A DNA stretch of 64,000 nt from Natrinema zhouii (GCF_013456555.2 NZ_CP059154.1:2914001-2978000), one strand, 5' to 3'. Numbered from the stretch's first letter, positions 47,217 to 56,505 are shown. Made by a program: numbers and translations. The notes: generated from the letters alone by a model not told the origin.

Positions 47217-49088
47217 ATGAGTAACCCCGATACACCCGACCAGGAGCGGGCGGACCGCGATCCGCCCGACCAGGAGCGGCCAGCGCAAGCGCCGCCCGAG
47301 CAGGAACAGGTTCGAGAGGCGGTCGAGCGGTCCAGAAGCGGTGCGCCGGCGGTCGGCGCGGTCGTCCGCGATCGGTTCTCGGCCGACGAAGTATTCCAGC
47401 GGATCGTCGCCGCGGCCGACGAGGAGGTCACCTCGGGGAGCCGCGAACTGTTCTTCAGCGGTATCGCCGCCGGCTTCGCGATCACGATCACGGTCTTACT
47501 GTACGCCTCGCTGTACGCCTCGACCGACGGTCACCCGATACTGAGCGCGCTGCTCTATCCGCTCGGCTTCATCTACATCATCATCGGCGGCTACCAGCTC
47601 TACACCGAGAACACGCTGCCGCCGGTCGCGCTCTCCCTCGAGCGAATCGCGAGCATCCCCGCCCTCCTGCGCCACTGGACGATCGTGCTCGCCGGCAACT
47701 TCACCGGCAGCGCGATCGGTGCGGCGACGCTCGCGTGGGGCGGCGTGTTCTCGCCCGAAGCGGCCGACGCGGCGATGTATCTCGGGACCCACGGCATGGA
47801 AACGGCGTGGCTGGACCTGTTCTTCAAGGCGACCTTCGCCGGGCTGATCGTCGCCGGCGTCGTCTGGGTAGAGTATTCCGCCCGCGAGACGATCGCCAGG
47901 ATCGTCATCGTCTACATGGCCTTCCTCGCGATCCCGATCGGGAACCTGTTCCACGTCGTTACCTCGTTTACCGAGATGGCCTACGTCGTCTTCCTCGGCG
48001 AAGTCGCCCTCTTCGCCGGCCTCTCCCAGTTCGTTCTGCCGGTCCTCCTCGGGAACACCATCGGCGGCATCTTACTGGTGACCGTCGTCAACTACTTCCA
48101 GACGAGCGAACGCCGCCTCGAGTCGGCCCGATTCGAGGGGAACGAACGCCAGCTTTCGATGCGGGAGTGGCTGTTCGGGGGCTACGTCGGCCGGTCGTAC
48201 GTTCCCCTGATCGACACCGCCGGGGTGTCGGAGATCGAAGAGAGCGGCACGTACCGCGTGCTCGTCCCGATCTCGAATCCGCGCACCGAGTCGCGAATCG
48301 TCGACCTGGCCTGTACGCTGGCGAACGACCACGAGAACGCGGTCGTCCACGCCGTCCACATCGTCCAGATACCCAACCGGCGGTCGATGCGCTACGGCTC
48401 CGGACGGAACGAACGGATCATCTCGGAATCCGAGAAGCAGATGGAAGGACTCCGCGACACGATTTCGTCGTACGACATCGACTACGAAACCTCGACGGTC
48501 GTCTCCCACCGCTCGTTCGAGGACGTCTTCGACACCGCGGAGCGCGAACGGGCGGACCTCGTCGTCCTCGGCTGGGGCGACAATCAACCGTGGGGCGCGG
48601 GGCCCGCCGAGAGCCGAGTCAGCAAGCTGACCAGCAACCTCCCCAGTGACTTCCTCATCCTCAAGGACCGTGATCTGGACACCTCGCGGATCCTCCTGCC
48701 CACCGCTGGCGGTCCGGACTCGGATCTGAGCGCCGAAGTCGCCCGAGCGCTCGAGCAGGCGGACGGATCGGACGTGTCGCTCCTCCACATCGTCGACAGC
48801 GCCGAGGAGCGCGCGGAGGGACGGACGTTCCTCGCGAACTGGGCCACCGAGCACGACCTCGAGGACGCCGAGCTCACGATCGACGACTCCGGCGACGTCG
48901 AGGGTGCGATCTGTCGCGAGGCCGCCGATCACTCGCTCGTGATCATCGGTGCGACGGAGGCGGGACTCCTCTCGCGGCTCGTGAGCGACTCGCTGCACAT
49001 GGACGTCGTCAACGAAGTCGACAGTTCGGTACTGCTCGCAGAACGGCCCGACGAACGCAACGTTATCCGGCGATTGTTCGGGCGCTAG
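47217..49088 (+). CDS. Formate/nitrite-type channel fused to two UspA domains
   Basis: A 623-residue fusion. A Pro/Glu/Asp-rich N-terminus (1-45) precedes an FNT-type domain of six helices (about 60-310), with typical segments SRELFFSGIAAGFAITITVL, TLAWGGVF and GNTIGGILLVTVVNYFQTS. Two universal-stress-protein-like domains follow at about 345-490 (YRVLVPISNPRTESRIVDLA; ADLVVLGWGDNQ) and 495-610 (RILLPTAGGPDSDLSAEVAR; HSLVIIGATEAGLLSRL). FNT proteins move small monovalent anions, and the UspA domains may gate the channel by nucleotide state. It is monocistronic. Confidence 0.87.
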   Translation: MSNPDTPDQERADRDPPDQERPAQAPPEQEQVREAVERSRSGAPAVGAVVRDRFSADEVFQRIVAAADEEVTSGSRELFFSGIAAGFAITITVLLYASLYASTDGHPILSALLYPLGFIYIIIGGYQLYTENTLPPVALSLERIASIPALLRHWTIVLAGNFTGSAIGAATLAWGGVFSPEAADAAMYLGTHGMETAWLDLFFKATFAGLIVAGVVWVEYSARETIARIVIVYMAFLAIPIGNLFHVVTSFTEMAYVVFLGEVALFAGLSQFVLPVLLGNTIGGILLVTVVNYFQTSERRLESARFEGNERQLSMREWLFGGYVGRSYVPLIDTAGVSEIEESGTYRVLVPISNPRTESRIVDLACTLANDHENAVVHAVHIVQIPNRRSMRYGSGRNERIISESEKQMEGLRDTISSYDIDYETSTVVSHRSFEDVFDTAERERADLVVLGWGDNQPWGAGPAESRVSKLTSNLPSDFLILKDRDLDTSRILLPTAGGPDSDLSAEVARALEQADGSDVSLLHIVDSAEERAEGRTFLANWATEHDLEDAELTIDDSGDVEGAICREAADHSLVIIGATEAGLLSRLVSDSLHMDVVNEVDSSVLLAERPDERNVIRRLFGR

Positions 49089-49405
49089 TCGGTCGCGATT
49101 TCACTCCATCCCTAGCACTCGTCACCGGTGCAAGGAGAGACCGTCGTTGTCGGTGCACACCGCGTCACAGTTGCCGTATCCGTCCCAGCGGTGTCGATCA
49201 CGGACGCTCGCACGACGAACGCGGAGACGAGTACGCGATCGATTGATCGTCCTCGGGGTCAGAACGAGCGTTGAATCGCTGGCTCCCGAATCCCGCTGAG
49301 ACGGGGTCGACGGTCTCGTTCGCGCCCGTCTCGGCCGAAATCTCCCAGCTACTCGATTGTTCACTGTCGTGATATTTATGGGGTGTGCGCCTAATCGTAC
49401 GTATT
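49089..49405. other. Intergenic region with a promoter for the penicillin acylase
   Basis: About 315 bases. Apart from a TATA element at 49371-49380 I see no gene, RNA or long repeat. The short open frames here are not haloarchaeal in composition. Confidence 0.45.
49371..49380 (+). promoter_or_regulatory. TATA element of the penicillin acylase gene
   Basis: GATATTTATG lies about 27-35 bases before the ATG at 49406. It predicts a leaderless transcript and supports that start over the codon seven residues upstream. Confidence 0.55.
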
Positions 49406-51886
49406 ATGCTATCAGACACCACACGCCGCGGCGTTCTCGCCGGCGCGTTCGCTGCGGGTATCGGCGGATTGACGCTCACCGGTGCTCGAGAACTGCTCGA
49501 TCAGTTCTCTCCCCTCTCGGGGCGGGCCTGGAACGCGGCCGACCGAACGCTCCCGGAGACGGTCGAGAGCCCGTACGGCGAGGCGACCCTTTCGATCGAC
49601 GACCACGGCGTTCCCCACGTCGAGGCGGACGACGAGTCAGCGGCGTACTTCGCCGTCGGCTACGTGCAGGGATTCGACCGGCTCTTCCAGCTCGACCTTC
49701 AGCGGCAGGTCATGCGGGGACAGCTCTCCGAAATCGTCGGTGAATCGACCGCGGAGGACGACGAGTTCCACGTCCGAATGGACTTCGCCGGGGCGGCCGA
49801 AGCGACCTGGGAATCCGTCGCCGAGACGTCCGTCGGACGGCTCGTCGAGGCCTACGTCGACGGCGTCAATGCGGCGATCGAGAACGAACCGCTGCCCCTC
49901 GAGTTCGAACTCCTCGGGTACGAACCCCGCGAGTGGACTCCGGTCGACTCGATGCTGATGGAAAAACAGATCTCGTGGGACCTGACGGGGAATTTCGGCG
50001 AACTCCGGCGAGCGCTGCTCGCCGACCGACTCGGCGAAGACGTCACCGAGACGCTCTATCCCGAGCGGATGGATCACGACACGCCGATTCTTCGCGACGC
50101 TGTCGACGCGGATCGGCTCGAGAGCAGCGGCGGCGGTGATGGATCGGTCGGCGAGAACGGCAGCGACGACGGTGGAGCGGGCGACGAGAACGACGGTGAC
50201 GCGGCTGTCTCGAGCGAGGAGGACGACACTCGTGGCGCATCTGAATCGGTCGGCGCGGAACTGACGGGCTGGCTTTCGCGATTCGAGTCGCCGACGGGCG
50301 TCGGCTCGAACAGTTGGGTCGTGTCGGGCGAACACACCACCAGCGGAACCCCGATCGTTGCCTACGACCCCCACCTCTCCCTGATGACGCCGCCGCTGTG
50401 GTACGAACAGCACATCGAGACGCCCGAACACTCAGTCCGGGGTGCGACGTTTCCCGGCGTCCCGTTCGTCATCGCCGGTGCCAACGAGTCCGGAACGTGG
50501 TCGTTCACCAACGTCGGCGCCGACGTACTCGACTGCTACCGGTACGAAATCCACGACGACGGCGAGCGCTACCGCTACGACGACGAGTGGCGCGAGTTCG
50601 ACCTCGAGGAGCACGAACTCGCCGTCGCAGGTGCAGAAAATCGGTCGATCACTGTCAGAAAGACGGTCCACGGGCCGGTGCTCGAGCGGGAGGAGCAGAC
50701 GGTCGGCGTCGCCTGGACCGGCCACACCGCTACCCGGACGACCGAAGCCATCTACGAGTTCGGCCGAAGCGACGGTCTCGATGACCTGCTCGAGTCGACC
50801 CGGAAGTTCGATCTGCCGACCCAGAACCTCGTCTACGCGGACACCGACGGCCGGACGCTGTACTACGCGACGGGAAAACTCCCCATTCGGACGATCGACG
50901 GCGATGCGGTGTCCGGAAACAGAATCTTCTACGGCTCCGCCGGCGAGGGCGAGTGGGAGGGGTTCACGCCGTTCGGCGAGTCCTCGTGGGACGGGTTCGT
51001 TCCCTTCGAGGAGAAACCCCACGCCATCGATCCGGACGTGCTCGCGACGGCCAACCAGCGCGTCGTCGACGACCCCGAACACTACGTCGGCGTCGCCTAC
51101 GCCTCGCCGTACCGCGGCGGCCGTCTCTACGACCGGTTGGACGACGCCGTCGAGAACGGCGAGGCGACGGATCACGACTTCCATCGCGACCTCCAGCGCG
51201 ACACCCGCGACGGACGGGCGGACCAGCTCGTCCCCGAACTGCTCGAGACCCTCGAGGGGCGTGGGGATTCCACCGATCGGGTCGAGGACGCTGCCGAGAC
51301 GCTCGCCGACTGGGATCGCCGGATGGACCGCGACGGCGAGGGCGCGCTCGTCTTCGCCCGCTGGATGGACCACTTCCGGCGGCTGACGGTCGAACCGCAG
51401 TTCGAGGACGCGGACCTCGACGATTCGTACTATCCGGGCGACTGGGAAATCACGACGCTCTCCGCGGATAGCGACCTCTATGCGGACCGATCGCGAGCCG
51501 AGACGATGGTCGATGCGCTCGAGGTGGCGCTGGACGAAATCGACGACGAGGGCTGGGAGGTGTACGGGGACTGGAACACGACGCGGGCGATCGAGCATCC
51601 TTTCGGCGGGGAGGCTCCGTTCCTGAACCTCGACGAACGGCCGCTGGACGGCTCGCGGGCGACCGTCAACAACTACCGGGTGGGGAGCGCCGTCGGTTCG
51701 AGTTGGCGGATGGTCGTCGAACCCGGCGGCGAGGCGACGGCGATCCTTCCCGGCGGGAACTCGGGAGACTACTTCTCCGCCCACTACGGCAATCAGTTCG
51801 AACGATGGATCGACAACGATCAGAAACCGATGGATCTGACGACCGACGGCGACGTCACCGTCTCGTTCACGGAGGGATCGTCGTGA
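49406..51886 (+). CDS. Tat-exported penicillin acylase family hydrolase
   Basis: An 826-residue Ntn-hydrolase precursor. The N-terminus has a twin-arginine signal (TTRRGVLAGAFAAGIGGL), so it is exported folded. The alpha-chain segment ATLSIDDHGVPHVEADDESA is typical of the family. Ser301 in GVGSNSWVVSG is the predicted nucleophile that becomes the N-terminus of the beta chain after self-cleavage. Just before it is a stretch of about 55 acidic Gly/Asp/Glu/Ser residues that probably acts as the spacer peptide. The substrate may be an N-acyl amide, for example an acyl-homoserine lactone, rather than penicillin. The next gene overlaps by GTGA. Confidence 0.9.
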   Translation: MLSDTTRRGVLAGAFAAGIGGLTLTGARELLDQFSPLSGRAWNAADRTLPETVESPYGEATLSIDDHGVPHVEADDESAAYFAVGYVQGFDRLFQLDLQRQVMRGQLSEIVGESTAEDDEFHVRMDFAGAAEATWESVAETSVGRLVEAYVDGVNAAIENEPLPLEFELLGYEPREWTPVDSMLMEKQISWDLTGNFGELRRALLADRLGEDVTETLYPERMDHDTPILRDAVDADRLESSGGGDGSVGENGSDDGGAGDENDGDAAVSSEEDDTRGASESVGAELTGWLSRFESPTGVGSNSWVVSGEHTTSGTPIVAYDPHLSLMTPPLWYEQHIETPEHSVRGATFPGVPFVIAGANESGTWSFTNVGADVLDCYRYEIHDDGERYRYDDEWREFDLEEHELAVAGAENRSITVRKTVHGPVLEREEQTVGVAWTGHTATRTTEAIYEFGRSDGLDDLLESTRKFDLPTQNLVYADTDGRTLYYATGKLPIRTIDGDAVSGNRIFYGSAGEGEWEGFTPFGESSWDGFVPFEEKPHAIDPDVLATANQRVVDDPEHYVGVAYASPYRGGRLYDRLDDAVENGEATDHDFHRDLQRDTRDGRADQLVPELLETLEGRGDSTDRVEDAAETLADWDRRMDRDGEGALVFARWMDHFRRLTVEPQFEDADLDDSYYPGDWEITTLSADSDLYADRSRAETMVDALEVALDEIDDEGWEVYGDWNTTRAIEHPFGGEAPFLNLDERPLDGSRATVNNYRVGSAVGSSWRMVVEPGGEATAILPGGNSGDYFSAHYGNQFERWIDNDQKPMDLTTDGDVTVSFTEGSS

Positions 51887-52377
51887 GCGAACCAGACGGG
51901 ACCGGAACCGACGCGGATGACACCCACACGGCTGGTTCGAACACCTCGATCGGTTCCAATAGGTCGAGCGCCTCCAACGCCTCGACCGACTCGGACGTTC
52001 CACCCGGTGCACTCGAGGACGACGGCGGAAGCCCCAGTGCGATCGACCGCACCGGGATCGCCCTCGAGCGCGTGCGGACCGACCGACGACCTCACGCGGC
52101 CGCCGTCGTCGTCGCGGTCGGACTCGGCCTGGCCCTCTCGTGGCTCCACTGGATGGGTCTCGTCCTCGGCGGGGCGCTCGTGGCTCTCGTCGCGTCGACC
52201 CCGTGGCGGGGCGTCGCCGGTGCGGCCGGATTCGGCGTCCTCGTTCTTGTCGTCTTCGCCGTCTCGCTGGGCAGTTCGACGGGAGCCGTGCTCGAGATGA
52301 CCCCGATCGTCTACGTCACCGTCGCCAGCGGGATCGGGTTGCCATTGCTCGGATCGCTGCTGCGCGGAATCGCGTGA
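51883..52377 (+). CDS. Membrane protein coupled to the acylase gene, unknown function
   Basis: A 164-residue protein starting at a GTG that overlaps the acylase stop (GTGA). Residues 1-60 are a Ser/Thr/Asp-rich cytosolic or external tail. The rest has about four hydrophobic helices (AAAVVVAVGLGLALSWLHWM and similar), ending near LLGSLLRGIA. I do not recognise the family. The coupling suggests work with the exported acylase, but no motif shows how. Confidence 0.65.
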   Translation: MSEPDGTGTDADDTHTAGSNTSIGSNRSSASNASTDSDVPPGALEDDGGSPSAIDRTGIALERVRTDRRPHAAAVVVAVGLGLALSWLHWMGLVLGGALVALVASTPWRGVAGAAGFGVLVLVVFAVSLGSSTGAVLEMTPIVYVTVASGIGLPLLGSLLRGIA

Positions 52378-52560
52378 GGAACACCACGCGCCACCGCACA
52401 CTGTTCTCGGATCCGAAGCGGTGTGTTCGACCTGTCGCTCGCGCTGCTGGTTCCTACTGCTCGCTTTATCGGGGACGGTGGAACTCGTCGGCGTTCGACG
52501 GCACTCGTCGCCGGTTGCCACAGCACGTACTGTTTTTTCGGATGCGACCGTCTCACTCGT

Positions 52561-53535
52561 ATGGAGTACACGACGCTCGGTTCGACCGGGATGCAGGTCA
52601 GTCGGCTCTGTCTGGGCTGTATGAGCTTCGGCTCGAGCGACTGGCGCGAGTGGGTGCTCGACGACGAGGAGAGCAAAGCGATCATCGACCGCGCGATCGA
52701 TCTCGGGATCAACTTCTTCGATACCGCGAACATGTACTCGAGAGGCGAGTCCGAGCGGATTCTCGGCGAGGCGCTCGAGGGCCACCGCGAGGAGTCCGTG
52801 GTCGCGACGAAGGGCTTCTTCCGGATGCGCGAGGACGACCCGAACTCGGGTGGCCTCTCCCGCAAGGCGATCGAACAGGAACTCAAGGCGAGTCGCGAGC
52901 GACTGGGGATGGACACGATCGACCTCTATCAACCCCACCGCTGGGATTACGACACGCCGATCGAGACGACGCTCCGCGCCCTCGACGACGCAGTTCGCCG
53001 CGGACACGTCCGATACATCGGTGCCTCCTCGATGTGGGCCCACCAGTTTGCCGACTCGTTGCACACCAGCGACCGGTTGGGCCTCGAGCGCTTCGCCACG
53101 ATGCAGAACCACTACAACCTCGTCTACCGCGAGGAGGAGCGCGAGGTGCTGCCGCTGTGCGAGACGGAAGGGATCGGCGTCATGCCGTGGTCGCCCATGG
53201 CTCGGGGCTATCTCACGCGACCGCACGAGGAGATCGATGCCACGACCCGCGGCGAGACCGAGGAGTACCTGTACGAACACCCCTACCGCGACGGCGGCGG
53301 ACAGGAAATCAACGAGCGCGTCGCCGAGGTCGCCGACGACAAGGGCGCGACGATGGCTCAGATCGCTCTCTCGTGGTTACTCCACAAGGACTGGGTCGAC
53401 GCACCGATCGTCGGCACGACCAGCGTCGAACACCTGGAGCAGGCCGTCGAAGCACTCGAGATCGAGCTGTCGGAGTCGGAGATGGAGTACCTCGAGGAGC
53501 CCTATAAGCCGGTGCCGGTGTCCGGTCACCAGTGA
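52561..53535 (+). CDS. Aldo/keto reductase
   Basis: A 324-residue TIM-barrel NADP(H)-dependent oxidoreductase. Catalytic residues are visible: Asp in NFFDTANMYS, Tyr in the same segment, Lys in VVATKGFF and His in YQPHRWDYDTP. The cofactor-binding C-terminal region includes PIVGTTSVEHLEQAVEALE. It belongs to the YajO/Tas-like group. Substrate unknown. The ATG at 52561 begins the standard N-terminus (MEYTTLGSTGMQVSRLCLGC); sequence upstream is non-conserved. Confidence 0.92.
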   Translation: MEYTTLGSTGMQVSRLCLGCMSFGSSDWREWVLDDEESKAIIDRAIDLGINFFDTANMYSRGESERILGEALEGHREESVVATKGFFRMREDDPNSGGLSRKAIEQELKASRERLGMDTIDLYQPHRWDYDTPIETTLRALDDAVRRGHVRYIGASSMWAHQFADSLHTSDRLGLERFATMQNHYNLVYREEEREVLPLCETEGIGVMPWSPMARGYLTRPHEEIDATTRGETEEYLYEHPYRDGGGQEINERVAEVADDKGATMAQIALSWLLHKDWVDAPIVGTTSVEHLEQAVEALEIELSESEMEYLEEPYKPVPVSGHQ

Positions 53536-53595
53536 GTCGGCTCGACGGCTGATTCCCGAACGAAATTCGCGAACCCCGTCTCGCTCGTGCCGGCG

Positions 53596-53820
53596 TCACT
53601 CCTGCGAACAGGACGCCGTCTCGGTCGTGTCGATTCCGAGCAAATAGTTCCCGCCACAGAACCGGGTCGTCGCGTTGAACAGCAATCCGGCTGCGGCGAT
53701 CGCTGTCGTGACGGCGATAGCGCGCCGATCAGTCAGTATCGCCGCACCGGCGACTGCGAGCAACCAGATTCCTAGGACGCCCCTGACGATTCGATCGAGT
53801 CCGCCGACGTTTCGCTGCAT
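53596..53820 (-). CDS. YgaP/DUF2892-type small membrane protein
   Basis: A 74-residue protein with the DUF2892 start NVGGLDRIVRGVLGIWLLAV, two hydrophobic helices (about 9-30 and 34-50) and a Cys-containing tail (ATTRFCGGNYLLGIDT). In bacteria this domain often accompanies rhodanese domains, but none is here. It converges with the aldo/keto reductase gene. Function unknown. Confidence 0.8.
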   Translation of the reverse strand: MQRNVGGLDRIVRGVLGIWLLAVAGAAILTDRRAIAVTTAIAAAGLLFNATTRFCGGNYLLGIDTTETASCSQE

Positions 53821-53969
53821 ACTCGCTCGAACGGGTCACAGGAGCAAATCGATACGGCCGAACTACTCGGGTGACTTTATAAGACGTCGCCGCTCGAGTT
53901 CGTGATCGACGGCGACCCGCTTTCGACGCGGAGTAACAATTTTTGAGCCGCTCTTCGAACCGCTGATAT

Positions 53970-54626
53970 ATGAGGCGAGTTCGCATCACACTCCGTCCGC
54001 AGGGTACCTACGCGCCGCCGATCTACGAACGGCTCGCGGGCGGAGCCGACTACCTCGAGCGAGCGCGAATCGTCAACTGGAACGTCTCGAGCCCGCCGAC
54101 GGGGTTTCTGTTCCGGCTCGAGGGCGATTACCGGCGCTTCGAACGCGAACTTGCGGACAGTCCGATGGTCGCCGATTACGAGGTGCTCCCGATTACGGAC
54201 CGGGCGTGTTACTGTTTTCTCGAGGGAGCGGTGTCGTCGGCCGCGCGCTCGTTGTTCGAGAACTTTACCCGCGGGAGTCTGATGACGGTGCCGCCGATCG
54301 AGTGCAACGACGACGGGACCAACACGTTCGCGATCGTCGGCACGGAGCGCGACATTCAGGCCGCGGTCGACGGCGTCCCCGATGAGGTCGGCGTCACGCT
54401 CGAGCGGGTCGGCGGGAAGCGAGTCGCCGCCGACAGCGTCGTCGGCCGACTGTCCGACCGGCAGCGCGACGCGGTCGAGACGGCCCTCGAACTCGGCTAT
54501 TACGACGTGCCGCGCGAGGCGACGGGTGCGGACGTTGCCGCCGAACTCGGGTGTGCGACCGCGACCGCAGCGGAGCACCTGCAGAAGGCCAAGTCGACGG
54601 TGTTCGCCTCGCTGTTTCGCGAGTGA
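53970..54626 (+). CDS. Bat-type HTH-10 transcriptional regulator
   Basis: A 218-residue protein with an N-terminal ligand- or signal-sensing domain of the bacterio-opsin-activator type (about 1-150). A C-terminal HTH-10 domain follows: LSDRQRDAVETALELGYYDV, then PREATGADVAAELGCATATA and AEHLQKAKSTVFASL. It lacks GAF or PAS modules, so it is the short form. Targets are unknown. The ATG is preceded by an AT-rich stretch (CAATTTTTGAG) that may contain the TATA element. Confidence 0.9.
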   Translation: MRRVRITLRPQGTYAPPIYERLAGGADYLERARIVNWNVSSPPTGFLFRLEGDYRRFERELADSPMVADYEVLPITDRACYCFLEGAVSSAARSLFENFTRGSLMTVPPIECNDDGTNTFAIVGTERDIQAAVDGVPDEVGVTLERVGGKRVAADSVVGRLSDRQRDAVETALELGYYDVPREATGADVAAELGCATATAAEHLQKAKSTVFASLFRE

Positions 54627-54653
54627 GTCCGACCGAACCGATCGCGGACCGAC

Positions 54654-55202
54654 TTACGGCAGTTCGTCGGCGGCCTCGACGAGGTCCGCTTCGGTCTCCC
54701 ACCGGTACAGCCGCCCCTCCTCCTCGAGCAGGTCGAAAACGCTGTCCTGCATCCAGTCGAACGCCCGCTCCTCACCAGGGTACTCCTGCTCGAGGACGTG
54801 CGTCTTGGCGAAATAGTCCGACGTGCCCGCGAGCAGGCCCTGCTCGACGAGGAAGCCGCTGGGTTCCTTCTCGGCGACGCCGACGATGTGAGAGACCAGA
54901 TCCGCGATGAGGCAGAACTTCTGTATTCCGTTGTCCCAGTCGCCGCGAACATCGACCATGCGAAACGCGTAGGCGTCAGACCGGCGGTTCAGCCGATCGA
55001 CGACGAGATTCAGGCGTCGAATCGGCTCGCGGTCGTAGTTTCCAAGCACGAAGTACGACCGCTCGCTCTCGTAGACCGGCCGGAGTTCGCTCAGCGCGTG
55101 GAGGAGTTCCTCGTTGTCCGCGAGCGAGAGCTCCGCGGCCTCGAGTCGCTCGCTCGCGCTCGTGAGCACCTCGTCGGGGACCGGGGGATCGTCGTCCGTC
55201 AT
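54654..55202 (-). CDS. Haloarchaeal protein of unknown function (182 aa)
   Basis: A soluble 182-residue alpha-helical protein. Segments include SASERLEAAELSLADNEELL, FVLGNYDREPIRRLNLVVDR and DNGIQKFCLIADLVSHIVGV, and a C-terminal helix with EEEGRLYRWETEADLVEAAD. I do not recognise the family. The ATG at 55200-55202 fits the divergent arrangement with the winged-helix regulator, whose upstream site lies between the two genes. It may therefore be part of that regulon. Confidence 0.65.
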   Translation of the reverse strand: MTDDDPPVPDEVLTSASERLEAAELSLADNEELLHALSELRPVYESERSYFVLGNYDREPIRRLNLVVDRLNRRSDAYAFRMVDVRGDWDNGIQKFCLIADLVSHIVGVAEKEPSGFLVEQGLLAGTSDYFAKTHVLEQEYPGEERAFDWMQDSVFDLLEEEGRLYRWETEADLVEAADELP

Positions 55203-55282
55203 ATGCAGTGATACTCTCGAATTACGGATAGTAGTTGCCGTGTCGGTTCCGTTTCCGATAGTCGATGCCGTCGCCGGGCGAG

Positions 55283-55311
55283 TTACGCCAGGGTAATTTA
55301 CTCCAGGGTAA
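55283..55311. promoter_or_regulatory. Tandem imperfect dyads, probable operator
   Basis: TTACGCCAGGGTAA (55283-55296) and TTACTCCAGGGTAA (55298-55311) differ by one base, lie 15 bases apart start to start, and each has TTAC/GTAA arms. They sit 33-61 bases before the winged-helix start and between divergent genes. This is a strong sign of a regulator-binding site. Confidence 0.6.
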
Positions 55312-55343
55312 ACTACTTGGTGACGCGCTCCGTAGGTGGCCGT

Positions 55344-55757
55344 ATGAGTACCGACGTGGGGGCTCCCGAGGGGGCGAACGCGCGCGAACTCGTCCATTTC
55401 GTGACCCAGGAGACGCGGTTCGCACTGCTGGCCAACATCCTTCAACACCCCGAGGGACTGCCGTCGATGTACGAACTCGAGCAACTGAACCCGAGCGTGA
55501 GCGAGGCGACCGTCTACAAACACGTCCAGAAGCTGATCGACGTCGGCGTGGTCGAAGCGGTCGCGCTCCCCGACGAACAGCGCCAGCAGGGCTATCCCTG
55601 GAAGTTCTACCGGCTAACCGACGAGGGACGCGCGTTCCTCGCGGACCACAACCTGCTGGCGGCCGAGGAGACACTCAAACGTATCTACGAGACGATTTCC
55701 GATAAACCCGAGAAGATGGTCAAATACGAGAACGCGCCTCGCCCCGACGTCGAGTGA
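55344..55757 (+). CDS. Winged-helix (ArsR/PadR-like) transcriptional regulator
   Basis: A 137-residue regulator with one winged-helix domain: ETRFALLANILQHPEGLPSM (helix 1), ATVYKHVQKLIDVGVVEAV (recognition helix) and the wing FYRLTDEGRAFLAD. A helical tail (NLLAAEETLKRIYETIS) may form the dimer interface. The ATG at 55344 is preferred to an upstream codon because the extension is non-conserved. The tandem dyads upstream suggest autoregulation and control of the divergent gene. The effector is unknown. Confidence 0.82.
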   Translation: MSTDVGAPEGANARELVHFVTQETRFALLANILQHPEGLPSMYELEQLNPSVSEATVYKHVQKLIDVGVVEAVALPDEQRQQGYPWKFYRLTDEGRAFLADHNLLAAEETLKRIYETISDKPEKMVKYENAPRPDVE

Positions 55758-55827
55758 GCGGTGCCGCTCGTCCGACTCGCAGCGGTGTCACGCTCGAGCG
55801 GCCATTTCGGAACCCGAACGGCGCTCC

Positions 55828-56505
55828 CTACTCCGTCGATCCCGAGATCCCCCATTCTTCTCGCCGATACGCCATTTCCCAGAACCGGTACTCGAGGCGA
55901 GCGCTCGTGAGAAAGGCGTCTTCCATCGCCTCGTACTCGGCGGGATGGCGGTCCCCACAGCGGTCGACGAACGCGCGCATCCAGTCGACGACCTCGCGGA
56001 ACGCGCCGCTCGTGTACGTTTCGATGAACGGCGTGTACCGGTGGTCCGTCTCGGGTGCGAGGTCGGCCATGTGCTCGGCGATATCGAGATAGCCCTGTCC
56101 GCAGGGGTAGATCGCGGCCGCGATTTCGGGGAGCGTCCCCTCGTGAGCAGTTCGCACCAGAAAGTTCGTGTAGGCCACACAGGTCGGTGCTTTCTGGACG
56201 GACTCGAGGTCCCGGGCGGAGAGCCCGTAGTCGGCGGCGAACTCGCGGTGGAGGTCCAGTTCCTCGTCGAGCGTTCTGTGCGCGACGCCGAACAGGTGGG
56301 TCATCGTCTCCTCGTCGCGGGCCTTCGTCCCCGCGATCGCGAACACGCGCGCGTAGTCGAGCAAGTACCGGTAATCCTGCCGAACCCACGTCAGAAACGC
56401 GTCCGCATCGAGCGTGCCCGCCGCGAGTTCCGTTACGAACGGGTGGTTCTTCTGTGCCGTCCAGATCTCGTCGCCCGCCTCGAGGAGTCGATCGCTGGTT
56501 GCCAT
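55828..56505 (-). CDS. tenA: Thiaminase II / aminopyrimidine aminohydrolase (TenA)
   Basis: A 225-residue helical TenA protein that salvages thiamine breakdown products by releasing aminopyrimidine. Family features are EIWTAQKNHPFVTELAAGTL at the start, QDYRYLLDYARVFA, the conserved Cys in YPCGQGYLDIAEHM, and YTSGAFREVVDWMRAFVDR near the end. Length is normal. The ATG at 56503-56505 is the natural start. The upstream region is AT-rich with TATA-like sequences, but no TPP riboswitch was recognised. YjbQ, another thiamine-linked protein, is elsewhere in the window. Confidence 0.92.
   Translation of the reverse strand: MATSDRLLEAGDEIWTAQKNHPFVTELAAGTLDADAFLTWVRQDYRYLLDYARVFAIAGTKARDEETMTHLFGVAHRTLDEELDLHREFAADYGLSARDLESVQKAPTCVAYTNFLVRTAHEGTLPEIAAAIYPCGQGYLDIAEHMADLAPETDHRYTPFIETYTSGAFREVVDWMRAFVDRCGDRHPAEYEAMEDAFLTSARLEYRFWEMAYRREEWGISGSTE

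Noticed and set aside
51820..53280. Minus-strand frame spanning the membrane protein and aldo/keto reductase
   Set aside because: Antisense to genes with clear motifs; its composition does not resemble a haloarchaeal protein.
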